DNA of 64,000 nucleotides, taken from Schizophyllum amplum. Taxonomy: Eukaryota; Basidiomycota; Agaricomycetes; Agaricales; Schizophyllaceae. The position numbers were made by a program, and so were the translations under genes. The notes under the pieces are model-generated. The model ran no database searches and was not told the origin of the DNA. It saw only the letters and a program-made list of their open reading frames with translations. The number at the start of each line of letters is the position of its first letter. Within the stretch, counting starts at the first letter, position 1. The stretch lies in contig VDMD01000012.1 in assembly GCA_007026445.1 (NCBI GenBank), positions 186,001 through 250,000 of the forward strand, given 5' to 3'. Positions 46,049 to 57,594 of the stretch are shown in pieces.

Positions 46049-47400
46049 ATGGTCTCCGCGCAAACCGCAGCTGCCGAATCCCCCGCCGGTCCTTCGACTC
46101 TCAAGCAGCAGAAAGCACCGAAGAAGAAGGCTCGGATCGCAGACGATACGGAGATGCGCGACTCGGGAGACGAATCGCCAATGGAGGATGCAGATGAGGA
46201 GATGGAAGAGGCGGAGGAAGTGCCATTGGAGGGTGCGAGCGATTCCATAATATGTTGTTGAACAAATCGCTGACCGATCCCATCCCCTCCACATGATCCT
46301 CCTTCATCGTCTTACACCATACCTTCTGCCAACCATGCCTATACGGCGCCTCTGCTATGTTCATCGCATGGCTTTGTTGCACTACCAGCCCCCTCCTTCC
46401 CCGCCCTCCCTGCCAATGCCGGCCAGACGCGCCTAAAGTCCGAGACTCGGCGTGTGCCCGTCCCCCCACATCGCATGTCTCCCCTCAAGCGCGAATGGAT
46501 CAACATCTTCGGGCCTATGACGGAGCTTCTTGGGCTGCAAGTGCGCATGAACGTGCAGCGGCGATGCGTAGAGATGCGGGTGCGTAGTCGTGGCACTTCC
46601 ATATCGCCATCTTGTACTCATCATGCTTGCTGCTCTCCCCCTTCCCTCCTCCACACATCCCTTACACGTATTCCGCTTCTCCCTCACACAACCCCTCTGC
46701 TCCCGCGCTCTCAAATACTCTCCCCCTCAATCCAGACCTCCGAACTCACCAAGGACATCGGAGCGCTTCAAAAAGGTGCCGACTTCGTCAAGGCCTTCAC
46801 CCTCGGATTCGACGTCCAGGACGCCATCGCCCTCCTCCGTCTCGACGATCTCTATCTCGACTCCTTTGAGATCAAGGACGTCAAGACGCTCCAGGGCGAC
46901 CATCTCTCTCGTGCCATCGGTACGTGCTTGATTTGCTTCCGGCATGAATTGTTGCTTTCATGACCTGCTTCGTGCATGACTCTGCTTTTCTCGCAGGTGG
47001 TAAAACTGACCTCCCTTCCCCTTCTCAGGTCGCATAGCCGGCCAAGACGGAAAGACGAAATTCACCATCGAAAACGCCAGCCGGACGCGTATAGTCCTTG
47101 CCGACACGTACGTCTCTATTCTCTTGCTCGACTTCACTCCACCCTCTCGTCCAGCCTCATAACGTTCACTCTCATCACATACACCCGCCATTATTCCACC
47201 CCCACCCTCTCCCATCCACATCCACCCATCCGAACCCACAATAACACCCCCCACCCAGCAAGATCCACATCCTCGGCTCCTTCGCCAACATCAAGGTCGC
47301 CAAAGACGCCATCGTATCCCTCATCCTCGGCTCCCCGCCAGGCAAGGTGTACGCCAACCTGCGAACCGTCAGCGCGCGCATGAAGCAGCGAGCGTTGTAG
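46049..47400 (+). CDS. PNO1: Pre-rRNA processing KH protein PNO1 (Dim2)
   Basis: A 40S-assembly factor that binds 20S pre-rRNA and recruits the Dim1 methylase and Nob1. After an acidic N-terminus (DSGDESPMEDADEEMEEAEE) and a long intron come TRLKSETRRVPVPPHRMSPL, the degenerate KH1 (REWINIFGPMTELLGLQVRM, CVEMR), TSELTKDIGALQKGADFVKA, DDLYLDSFEIKDVKTLQGDH, and KH2 (GRIAGQDGKTKFTIENASRT, KIHILGSFANIKVAKDAIVS). The C-terminus ends GKVYANLRTVSARMKQRAL. All of this matches the conserved PNO1 order. The first intron, about 150 nt, is long for this window. No frameshift is needed in the parts read. Confidence 0.88.
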
Positions 47401-47899
47401 ATGGTGTGCGGTCTATACGTTGTAGATGGCGTGCATCGTGTAGGCTGATACACCAGATGCCTGCCTGCGCTCGCGTTGGATGCTCGTGCTTACGGACGTG
47501 CAATTCTGTACTTCCGCTAGGCTGCTTGCTGTACGATCTTTCCCGGAGTCTTTGTTTCTCTACGAGGCCAGATATACATGTTCCCGTTCCATAATACGCG
47601 GTGGCGTGTTGTACAATCCATGATGGTATGTGATAACATAGGTGAGTGTGCGTCGACAATAGGCAGAAGTGACGACGATAGGTAAGTGTGTACGGTCGTA
47701 CAAGACGAGAGCGATAGATGTGAGTTTCGAGTAGTGCGCTTGTGAGATACGCGTTAGCATGTGCCGCAGAGGAAACACGGCGATGAAAGACGAAGGTGTA
47801 GGTGAGGAATGGCAGTGAACAGAGATCAAGGAATGGCGGAGAACGAACGAACGGCACAACGGGAATTGTGGCCACGGGAAATGAAAGTGACTTGGGCTC
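47401..47899. other. Intergenic between convergent genes
   Basis: No gene is seen between the PNO1 stop and the copper radical oxidase stop. Minus-strand frames here are antisense noise or 3' untranslated sequence. Confidence 0.45.
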
Positions 47900-50290
47900 C
47901 TACTCCGACGAAGAGTCCTCCTTGGTCTTCTCGTACTGGTCGGCTTGAGAGTTGGACAGAACACTGTTGATTCCGCGTCAGCACAAAGTCACGCCCTTGC
48001 ACAACCGCCACTCACTTCGCTATCGCCGCCTCATCCACAGGCGGCCCCTGTCCATCCCAACCATGACCTTGATCGCCTTGCTCGGCACCCGTCCGCAACG
48101 ACGTACAAAACCCTGGACCAGGCGGGTAGATCTTCCCGCTGGGCGGCGCCGCCACCTCCAGCACGCCGTCGCCCCTGCGCAGGATCTGCAGCTCTACCAA
48201 ACGAGAATTGGCATGCACGGCATGCGTTACATAGCCCAGTCCATGAGGGCCACTGCGGTTTTGTCAGTACTCCAGCTTCACAGCACGCGGCCATCCGCTC
48301 ACCCTTCACATTCGACGGCTCCGTCGGAAACTCTACCTGCAGCTGGAACTTCTGCCCGAAGGGCAACTTCGCATCTGCATCCTTGATCTCCGGGCGCGCC
48401 TGCTGCATATAGGCGGCGCCAGCCACTCCACGCGATACTCAGTCCCGTACCGCATCTCGCTGCGGTCCAAGTTCGGATTACTCCCCGCGATCATCACATC
48501 CCCCCGCGGCGTCAACGTCGCCACACTGTGGTACATGCGCGGGATGTCGCTCGTGGGCATGCCGTCGGACGAGAAGCGGTGGCCAGCTGGCGCCGCGGGG
48601 TCGTAGAGGACGGGAGTGAGGACAGGGTGGTCCGCGTTCGACGCGCCGATCTGGTTGCGCACGTTGCCGTAGCCAGAGATCCCGGTGCCGGCGCCGTTGA
48701 CGAGGAGGACCTGACCCGTCGGAAGGAGCACGGCATCGGGCATGAGACGGGCCTCGGGCATCTGCTCGACCTCCCATCCGCGCGCGATGCCCTCGTTGGT
48801 CAAGGTCATACGCACGCACTGCGCCGATGCAGGTTCTTGCGATGTCATCTCGTAGCTGGGCCTCGAGTCGTCGATCGCCGAACCGCCGCATACCAGCACT
48901 TCCGGAGCGTAGTCGTTGGCGGGGCTCAGAGGAAGAAGTACCGCAGTGCCCGCCATCGGGTAGGTAACGCGTACACCGTTCGGCAGCTGTGGCAGCCGAC
49001 GCTCCTTGTTGTTCTCCCAATCGTAGATCATCGCGTCCCGGTTGGCCGCCATAAAGAGCGTGCCATCCGGGAGGGCAAAGGCGAGAGGGAACAAGTTCGA
49101 GGGCAGCGTGTCGTCCAAGAAGGGAACGTGTACCGGCATGCCCTTGGAGCCGTGGATGTTCTTCGGTGGGAAGTACTCGACTGTCGGATTGTTGACCGTG
49201 GCATTGTTGATCCAGCCACCTTTCTTGGACCCGCCGATGATGATAGCGCTGCCGTCGAAGAGACGGACGACAGTGTTGTACCATCGAGGACCGCCATGCG
49301 TATGCGATCATGGTTCTCGTACATGGTACAGTCGCCAGAGTCGCAAGGCTCTACGAGTCTGATGGCTTGCAGTCCGTCCACATCCCCAAAGTCAGCTGAA
49401 GCGGTGTGGTCTTCGACAATGGGATTGCCGCCGACGTTGATGAGAGTTCCGTTGCTAAGGAAGGAGCCGCCAGCGCAGAACGAGTTTGACTGCATGGTGA
49501 TAGGTGTGAGAGCATGGGTGTCGAGGTTGTAAAGAGCGGCCCAAGCAGGATGACCATCGACCGTGAGAGGATTGTGTTCGACTTTGTCCACCACGAGCGC
49601 GTGAGTGGTCGATATGACAGCGAGTTGCATAGCGTGTACCCCAGTCGTGCCTTCTTGAGTGAGCTTCCAGTCGGCGGACGCGGAGACAGCTTTCCGAGGA
49701 GACAAGACAGCGTGGAGACGAGTTGGAGGACTGCTCTTGGCGCCCGGCTGAGCGGCCCAGTCGCGGCCTCGAGTGACTACGAAAGCGTCCAGATCCAGAA
49801 CTCCCGGTTTACCAGAAGGTGCCTTGCTCGCCTCGTTGACTAGCTTGATCGTGTGCTTGCCGAAGACAAGGTCGAACTTCCAGAAGGTGCGCTGTTGCTT
49901 GTACGGAGTAACGACGTCGAGCCCGGGATTGATTTCCTGAACGAGCTTGCCATCGATGTAGACCTTGACAGCACCATTCTTCTTGCCTGCGTTGCCAAAG
50001 ACCTCGATGCCAGTGCCGGTAAACGTGAGTTGAACCGCCGCGTTCCGTGCAGACGTCCAGCGGAGCGATTTGTGGACATAGGCCGAGGAGTACGTGTCGT
50101 GCCATTTGCCGGTGTAGTGCACGAGAGGGGATGCAGAGTCGTAGCTTTTTGCGCCAGGCGGGACGTAGTAGGGCGTGAAGGGCGCGAGCTTGTGCGAGAC
50201 CACGTCGGTGTGACCGTTCCAGGCAGACGGTGCCTTGGCGGCGATAGAGACAGCGGCGAGCAACGCGAGGAAGAGCGCGTGGCAGAGCAT
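47900..50290 (-). CDS. Copper radical oxidase (glyoxal/galactose oxidase type, AA5) with N-terminal module
   Basis: A secreted enzyme expected to oxidise simple aldehydes or alcohols and give H2O2 for peroxidases. The Met at 50290 starts a signal peptide (LCHALFLALLAAVSIAA). Residues about 30-150 form a beta-sandwich-like module (YTGKWHDTYSSAYVHKSLRW, VQLTFTGTGIEVFGNAGKKN) seen in some basidiomycete surface proteins. The oxidase part shows NSFCAGGSFLSNGTLINVGG (radical-site Cys), PRWYNTVVRLFDGS (cross-linked Tyr), PRMYHSVATLTPRGDVMIAG (axial Tyr and His) and GYVTHAV (His), so all copper ligands appear present. Missing single bases near 49291, 48410, 48109, 48087 and 48056 break the frame; with them restored the protein ends QADQYEKTKEDSSSE at 47900. 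It is divergent from the next gene by 246 bp. Confidence 0.85.
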
Positions 50291-50536
50291 GGCTCGAGAT
50301 GCCCAGGGCGGGAACGGCTGACGGGGGGAGATGGAAGAAGGAAACAAGACGCGCCGAGCGAGTTTGGCTGCGAGTTCGGAGTGACAGGTTGTTTGTCCGT
50401 GCCGAGGTGCCGAGGACAAAACACCGGTAAACTCCGCATGCTCCTCCTCGTCCTGCTGTCACCACAGTCACAAATAATCACGACGGCCGACGCGTACGGT
50501 CACAAAGCATAACGCGCGCGCGTCAGGACGGATACA

Positions 50537-51761
50537 ATGGAAAACGGCGGACAGCGCGGAAATGTGTACTCGAATGCGATGGATCTCGTATCGGCTCTCG
50601 ACCAGTCCGGCATCCTCTCATCGCCCCTCTCGTCCCCCAGCCGCGATTCCCAGGTCGCCCGCGAAAATGAGACGGAGCCACAGCGCAGAAAGCGCGTCAA
50701 AGCCGCAGAGCGTCAGCGCAGGAAGCGCGAGCGAGATCGCACCGCGGCGCAGATGGGCCTCGTCAATTTCTCCTCGGTCCCCTCGCAGCGCCAGGTTGCC
50801 TCCGCTCCAACATGCAGCAGGCCCCGCGCCACCGCGACGACAGCTCGCTCTCGCCCGAGGAGGAGCAGCGCAGGGAGCGGGTCCGCGCCAACGCCCGCGA
50901 GCGCCAGCGCAAGCATCGCATGCTCGTCAAGCAACGCAAGATGCGCGAGCTCGGCCTCGACATGGGCAACGAAGTCCTGGAGGATCCGTACAGCAACGGC
51001 ACTTATCCACCTCCTCCCCCGGGCACTGCCATGCCGCCCCCTCACATGCACCCTGGTCTAAGCATGCCCCCGCCTCCACCGCCTAACATGAACCCCCCAC
51101 CACCTGGCATGAACCCTCCACCGGACGGATCCGGCCAATTCGCACCCCCGCCACCCCCAGGAGCGGTCAATGGCGGCCAGACCTTCGCCTCGACGCTCCT
51201 GCTCTCCTTTTCCTGCGCCCCGCTTCTCAAGCAGCACCTCCTCCGCACGCTCTACATGACGAACGAAGAGCTCACCTCTCTCGAGCCACTGATCGCGGAC
51301 GCGTGGGAGCAGTGGAATCGCCAGGTGCGTTTGGCTATCGGTGCTCTACATCCACCATCTAATCTCTTTGCAGCGCCGCCAACACTTTGAGGCCATCCAC
51401 GGCACCCCTATGCCTGGGCCGCCCGCCCAATTCGTCGAGCTGGCGCCGGAAGCACAAACGGCGCTCGCTAACGCCATCGCTGCCGCCGCAGCCGCTGGCC
51501 CTCCACCATCGGGTCCTCCAGCCGACGCTGCATCATCATCGAACGAGTTTCGCGATCGTTTCCATCGCTCTTTGACCGTCCCTGCGCCGTTCCGCCACTT
51601 TGGCCCTGATGAATCGCAAGGTCCGCCGCCTGCAGGATCTATGCCTCAGCCGATGGAGCAGAATGCATCGGTAAGTCTTTGACGCGTTCCCGAACATATC
51701 GCTCACATCCATCCGTCAAGCCCAGCAGGACCCTCGACCTGAAGAGGGAAAGAACCAGTAA
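50537..51761 (+). CDS. Basic, proline-rich protein of unknown function (conserved type)
   Basis: The family is not firmly recognised. Two Arg/Lys-rich helical stretches, PQRRKRVKAAERQRRKRERD and RANARERQRKHRMLVKQRKM, look like basic-region DNA- or RNA-binding helices without a following leucine zipper. A low-complexity Pro/Met/Gly region (NMNPPPPGMNPPPDGS) and a helical block (MTNEELTSLEPLIADAWEQW) follow. One missing base near 50809 joins SQRQVASAP to MQQAPRHRDD. An intron near 51325-51373 leads to RRQHFEAIHGTPMPGPPAQF, and a last small exon gives DPRPEEGKNQ with the stop at 51759-51761. A nuclear role in transcription or RNA binding is likely from composition alone. Confidence 0.6.
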
Positions 51762-52101
51762 ACGATATCACCATCTCCCTTGCCAATCTCCTTTCTTACA
51801 TTATTCGTGAGCTATCACTTGTCTTCAAATAGGACTTTGTGTACAGTGTACGGTAACCTCGCGACGAAATTTATATACGATGCGCCTTGTGCGCGCCATG
51901 TACTTACAAGTTGTGTTCTCTGGCCAACTGGCAATGGAGGCTCTGCGGTCCGGAGCCGGTGACGTCGGTGATCGGACTGTCGTCTCGAGGGACTGAACAT
52001 TTCCGATACCATCACTTGTCTTCCACCATCGTCCAGTGGCCCAGCGACCGACGTTCCGCGCATTGTAGAAATTCCGAGCATCCATCTCTACATCGTTCAG
52101 A
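51762..52101. other. Intergenic
   Basis: No gene is seen in these 340 bases; they contain the promoter of YPI1. Confidence 0.45.
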
Positions 52102-52717
52102 ATGGCGTACTCCCAACAAACTCGTACCCCGAATGACGCATCGCGTACTGTAACCGTCACTCCTGCTCCCGCGCCCGAGGAGCACGAGCAGCCACCGCAG
52201 GAGGTGGGCAGCGTCCGCCTGCGGGGCGCGCGGCGGCAGCGCCCGCATGTAGTCTGGGATGAGGCTGTCGTGGACAACGAGGGCGCGGGGAAGAAGAAAT
52301 CGAAGAGTGAGTGTTGTGCTTACCAGCTATGTGGCACCGCCTTGGGATCGATACAATACTGACGATCTTATGCAGTCTGCTGCATCTACCACAAGCCCCG
52401 GCGCTTTGATGAGAGCTCGGACGAGTCGAGTCGGAGTCGGATTCGGATTCTGACTCTGAGTGTGGTCACGACCACGCACGACCATCGTCGCATTATGACC
52501 AGGCGCGGCCCTCGCATGCAGGTCCTTCCCGTAGCGGAGGTGGTGGACATGCGCATAGAGATGGCGACAGTGGTGGCAATGTGCACACGCAGGAACATGC
52601 TCACGAGCCCAATGCTTATGAGCGGCACCCGGGCAAGGGCAAGCGACGGGCAGGTGCGTTATCCTGGTGTATGCATTCTTAACTTGAAGCCTGATATGAC
52701 TGTTTCTAGACGATTGA
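52102..52717 (+). CDS. YPI1: Protein phosphatase 1 inhibitor YPI1 (PPP1R11/inhibitor-3)
   Basis: A small, intrinsically disordered PP1 regulator. The core is plain: SVRLRGARRQRPHVVWDEAV with VVDNEGAGKKKSK, then, after an intron, ICCIYHKPRRFDESSDES. HVVW replaces the usual RVxW PP1-docking motif, and KKKSKICCIYHKPR is the second conserved block. A His/Gly-rich tail (GGGGHAHRDGDSGGNVHTQE) follows, then a basic KGKGKRRA-like end and a tiny last exon with the stop at 52715-52717. The His-rich tail also marks this family in fungi. One missing base in a GAGTC repeat near 52430 breaks the frame between DES and the Ser/Asp-rich SESDSDSDSE. Confidence 0.8.
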
Positions 52718-53517
52718 GGTGCTGTACTCGCTCGCTGCATGATACCACGCCTTCATCATCGACGTCAAGCTCTTGCATGAAGCATCCTACAGATCGACGC
52801 TCTGCCTACCAGATACCCTACCTGATAATCTTAATATTCCTGGACATAATCGAGAATCGGTACAAGGAAACCAGTGGGACGCGTGGTGCCGGTGAGGCGA
52901 GAAGGAGTACTGCCTCCGACTTGCTTGTGGTGTCTCCTGGTATGCCTCTCCAATTTTTTTCACCCTCGATCCGTTCATGTCCTTCTCAACTCCACAACAA
53001 TCTTCTCGATCATATCCGTGTTGGTCGTGAGGCTGACAGTTGGCTTGTGGGCTGCGTGAGGCTGCGTGATGGGGGCGTGGGTGCCCTCTGGTAATTCGAC
53101 AGGCCTGTCGGTCGTAAATGTACACGCTTTGCAGGGTCTCCACGCCGTGCTCATCGCGTTCTCCCGCCTCTTCGACGTCGAGCCCACAACCCTCTTTCGT
53201 CTGAATGTCTCGTGATCCAGACGGCTAATGTGATGATCCTGCGATTTGTGCGACTTGAACAGAAACCGTGCCAGAGAACAATGGAAGGACTGTCGGGGCC
53301 GACCGCCGGCCGCCATCTCTATTGTATTCAAGACAGCAGGAAAGGTGTCTAGCGTCTTGTGCGTTGCACGCGGCGTGTTATTGTTCGGAGATGGCGCGAT
53401 CTCCTCCACGTGGGTCGGTCCTGGAAAATATAATAGCACCATCAGAGCGATCGTTGTTTTTGTGAGCCCATTCCTTCCTTTCCCCATCTTCTCCACCCTC
53501 CGACCCCGTTCAGCAAC
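52718..53517 (+). promoter_or_regulatory. Upstream region of SAM synthetase with E-box and TATA-like element
   Basis: CACGTG at 53407-53412 and TATAATA at 53429-53435 lie 106-111 and 83-89 bases before the ATG. CACGTG is the site of the Cbf1-type factor that controls methionine and SAM genes in yeasts; use here is an inference. The upstream 600 bases hold only family-less frames. Confidence 0.4.
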
Positions 53518-54994
53518 ATGTCCACCTCCGTCGCGCGCCAGCCCCTCCCCGCGGGCCACTTCCTCTTCACCTCAGAGTCTGTCGGCGAGGGCCACCCCGG
53601 TATGTGAACACCGCGTCCCCCATCGCAGAACGCGGCATTCTGATTCTCGCGCAGATAAGATTTGCGACCAGGTCTCCGATGCCATCGTACGTGTATTCGC
53701 GTTCTCACAGCATACCCATACTCACTCTCCCCAGCTCGATGCTGCTTGGCCGAGGACCCCTTCTCCAAGGTCGCCTGCGAGACCGCGTCCAAGACCGGCA
53801 TGATCATGGTCTTCGGCGAGATCACGACCAAGGCCAAGCTCGACTACCAAAAGGTCATTCGCGAGACCATCAAGCATATTGGCTACGATGACTCCTCGAA
53901 GGGCTTCGACTACAAGACCTGCAACATCCTCGTCGCCATCGAGCAGCAGTCCCCGGACATTGCTCAGGGCCTCGACCACGGCTCCCTCGAGTCCATCGGT
54001 GCTGGTGACCAGGGTATCATGTTCGGCTACGCGACGGACGAGACGGAGGAGAAGATGCCGCTCACCATCATGCTCGCGCACAAGCTGAACGCCGCCATGT
54101 CGGTCGCGCGCCGCACCGGTGCGCTCCCGTGGCTCCGCCCCGACACGAAGACCCAGGTCACGGTGGAGTACAAGAAGGACGGTGGCGCTACGATCCCCCT
54201 GCGCGTGGACACGGTCGTCATCTCGACACAGCACGCCGAGGAGATCTCGACGGAGGACCTCCGCAAGGAGATCATGGAGAAGATCGTCAAGAAGGTCATC
54301 CCTTCCAACCTTCTCGACGACAAGACCGTCTACCACGTAAGTGCTTTCGATACTGGTTGTAAGGTCTTGTCACCTGACATCTTCGACAGATTCAGCCCTC
54401 CGGCCGCTTCGTTATCGGTGGGCCCCAGGGTGATGCCGGTCTGACTGGTCGCAAGATCATTGTTGACACCTACGGTGGCTGGGGTGCCCACGGTGGAGGT
54501 GCCTTCTCTGGCAAGGACTTTTCCAAGGTCGACCGCTCTGCTGCCTACACTGCGCGCTGGATCGGTAAGAAAAATTGTAGTGGTTGCATTCCGCGCGCTA
54601 ACATCCCTATAGCGAAGTCGCTCGTGGCCGCAGGCCTCGCTCGCCGCGCTCTCGTTCAGCTGTCATACGCCATCGGTGTCGCCGAGCCGTTGTCCATCTT
54701 CGTGGACACCTACAGCACTGGCAAGAAGACCGACGAGGAGCTCGTTGCGATTATCGCAAGAACTTCGACCTTCGCCCTGGTGTCATTGGTGTGTACCGCG
54801 GAAGTGACGTGCGAACAGTTGCTGACCTATGCTTGCAGTTCAACAGCTTGACCTCCAGAAGCCGCAGTACCTCAAGACCGCCTCGTACGGTCACTTCGGT
54901 GAGTGCTTTGCGCGCTGATTCGTCCTACATGCACTAACGGCTTCTCAGGCAACCCCGACTACAGCTGGGAGAAGCCCAAGACCCTTTCTCTTAG
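53518..54994 (+). CDS. SAM2: S-adenosylmethionine synthetase
   Basis: This enzyme makes S-adenosylmethionine from methionine and ATP in the cytosol. Motifs in order are [55 protein letters not shown] (the GAGDQG signature), [40 protein letters not shown] and [19 protein letters not shown] (the second signature), and [20 protein letters not shown]. The C-terminus is [14 protein letters not shown], then [14 protein letters not shown]. Single missing bases near 53743 and 54756, and one at 54992 just before the expected TAG, break the frame. As sequenced, the final exon runs on to 55049, which is probably an artefact. Six short introns keep the usual GT-AG pattern. Confidence 0.9.
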
Positions 54995-55599
54995 AGGGGT
55001 ACTACTACCCTGCGCGTCTCAACGCGCGTTTTTCTCTGACTACGTATGACCACGGGCTCACAACTAACTGTATCGGTATCATCGCATTGGGACGCTCATC
55101 CGTCCCTATTTATTGCATCGCATCCTTGTCGCTGTATAGATCATGCTCTCGCTTTCGTCACTTGCACTTCCCGTTACCCCGCTGCCGCTGGCCATCCCCT
55201 CCCAGCACCCTACCCCCTTGCTCGACACAACCTACTATATCCTGTAGATCGACCTACGCTGGTCCATAGGATTACCCTACTCTTGACTACGGAATATATC
55301 CGCGTTCAACCGCCTAGTACACTGCTATTCTTTGTGGGAGGCGCTGGCGACGAGGGCTCTGCTGGCAAGGTGCTGCAGGTACGATCGATTCACGCACGGA
55401 AGTACAATGGGACTGACTCGAAGCGATAAGATCGGTAGGATCGCGGAGAGATTTTCGTCGGCACGAACGTGGGGTAATCTTTGTCGAGTGAAAAATTACT
55501 CGTTCCGCACCCTCTGTCGGAAGAGACTGCCCTTGACGGTCGTGTGCAACCTGTCCATTACGTCCGCGCGACGAATAGTAGCGCCCGCCTATACTGATC
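54995..55599. other. Intergenic between tandem genes
   Basis: No gene is seen. It contains the SAM synthetase 3' region and the ADE4 promoter. Any upstream noncoding exon of ADE4 would lie here. Confidence 0.45.
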
Positions 55600-57594
55600 A
55601 GTGGGTCTAGCACGTCTCCCCGGAGTACCTGATCGTCCCGCTGATCCTCGCGCGCAGTGTGCGGCATTCTGGGCATCCTCCTGCACGACGCGAACGTCGA
55701 CATCGCGCCCGAGATCTGCGAGGGCCTGTCCCTGCTGCAGCATAGGGGCCAGGATGCCTGCGGGATCGTGTCGTGCGGGGCGAAGGGCCGCTTCTACCAG
55801 TGCAAGGCGAACGGCATGGTCCGCGACGTCTTCGACACGAACGCGGTTCCAAGCTGAAGGGCAGCATGGGTGTCGGACACGGTGCGTGACGAACGGGTGC
55901 GATGTGCTGCAGACGCTGACGACAATCAGTGCGCTACCCAACGGCAGGCAGCTTCAACAACGCGGAGGCGCAGCCGTTCTACGTGAACTCCCCCTACGGC
56001 ATCGTGTTCGCGCATGTGAAGCCTCTCTTCCCCTCCCCCTACAGCCCATCCTGATCTCCCATCGCAGAACGGCAACCTCATCAACACGGCGTCGCTCCTG
56101 CGCTTCATGGATGCCGAGGCGCACCGGCACATCAACACCTCCTCCGACTCCGAGCTCCTCCTCAACATCTTCGCGAACAACCTGCAGCAGACGGGTAAGT
56201 TCCGCATCAACGAGGAGGACATCTTCACCGCGCTCGGCACGATGATGCGCCAGGTGAAGGGCGCATACGCATGCGTCGCCATGCTCGCGGGCTTTGGCAT
56301 CATTGCCTTCCGCGACCCCAATGGCATCCGGCCCGTCGGGATGGCGTCGAGGAAGTCGACTACGTCGTCCGGGATGGACTATATGTTTACCAGCGAGAGC
56401 GTCGTCGCGGACGCGGGTGGGTACAGCGGGTACGAGGATGTGAAGCCCGGTGAGGCGGTCATCATCACGCGCAACTCGGTCTCGAGGCGCCAGGTCGCGG
56501 CCCCCGCCACATTTGCGCCGGACATCTTTGAATACGTGTACTTTGCGCGTCCGGACTCGGTGCTGGACGGCGTCAGCGTGTACCGCAGTCGCATGGCGAT
56601 GGGCGATGCGCTGGCGGTGGAGGTGGACAGGGTGCTGAAGGAGAAGAATATCGTGGTGGATGTGGTCATTCCAGTGAGTGCATGTGTTGTCTTCGCAAGC
56701 GGTCTAACCGTCTGCAGGTTCCCGATACATCAAGGGTCGCAGCCTTGAACTTGGCACAGAAGCTGAACATTCCATACCGAGAAGGGTTCATTAAGAACCG
56801 TTATGTCGGACGGACGTTCATCATGCCCGGCCAACAGATGAGGTGCGTGATTCTCGCTCCTGAGTGGACGTCAGTAGTAATCCGGACTGTAGGACCAAAA
56901 ACGTGCGGAGGAAATTGAACGCGATGGCTCTGGAGTTCTCTGGCAAGAACGTCCTCATCGTCGATGGCAAGTCGACTGTATATCTCCTACTCCGCATGTA
57001 CTGATACATACACAGATTCCATTGTCCGCGGTACTACCTCCAAAGAGATGTCCAAATGGCCAAAGACGTCGGCGCGAAGCAGGTCATCGTCGCTAGCTGT
57101 GCGCCACCAATACGGTACGCGAATTCATCCTTGCCCTTTTCTTCCCACTTACCATCAAATCCCTCGCTAGATACTCCAACGTCTACGGCATCGACATGCC
57201 CTCCCGCTCCGAGCTGGTCGCGCACGAACGCGACGACGAAGCCATCGCCCACCACATTGGCGCCGACCTCGTCATCTTCCAGACGCTGCCCGACCTCATC
57301 GCCTCCGTGCGCCAGTTCAACCCCGTCCTCACCGACTTCGACTGCTCCGTGTTCACGGGCGAGTACGTCACGGGGGGCGTGGATGAGGGGTACCTGCACG
57401 GGCTCGAGGCGTTGAGGGCGGACAACGTGCGCGCGAAGGCGCAGTTTGGGAGCATTGGAGCGCTGGAGGGGAAGGGTGGTGGAGGGACGATGAATGCGAG
57501 CGGGCTGTCGGAGGAGGGTGGGGAGAGAGGATGCAGTGGCCCGATGAACGGCGCGGATGATAATTTGGGGCTGCACAACAGCTGGACAGCATAG
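55600..57594 (+). CDS. ADE4: Amidophosphoribosyltransferase (first committed step of purine synthesis)
   Basis: Converts PRPP and glutamine to phosphoribosylamine. The protein starts [11 protein letters not shown], so Cys2 is the glutaminase nucleophile after Met removal. The start ATG seems split by a 57-nt intron (A at 55600, intron 55601-55657). Other motifs are [56 protein letters not shown] and the PRPP loop [14 protein letters not shown]. That loop is interrupted by an intron with a GC donor (56967-57015, GCAAGT...ACAG), required to keep the conserved DDSIVRGT. Missing bases near 55847 and 57050 break the frame. The C-terminal [13 protein letters not shown] tail is poorly conserved in the family. 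Confidence 0.9.

Noticed and set aside
48528..49532. 334-codon plus-strand frame
   Set aside because: Antisense to the copper radical oxidase; the Arg/Val-rich translation has no domain.
53722..54336. 204-codon minus-strand frame
   Set aside because: It lies entirely antisense to SAM synthetase exons and reflects their codon bias.
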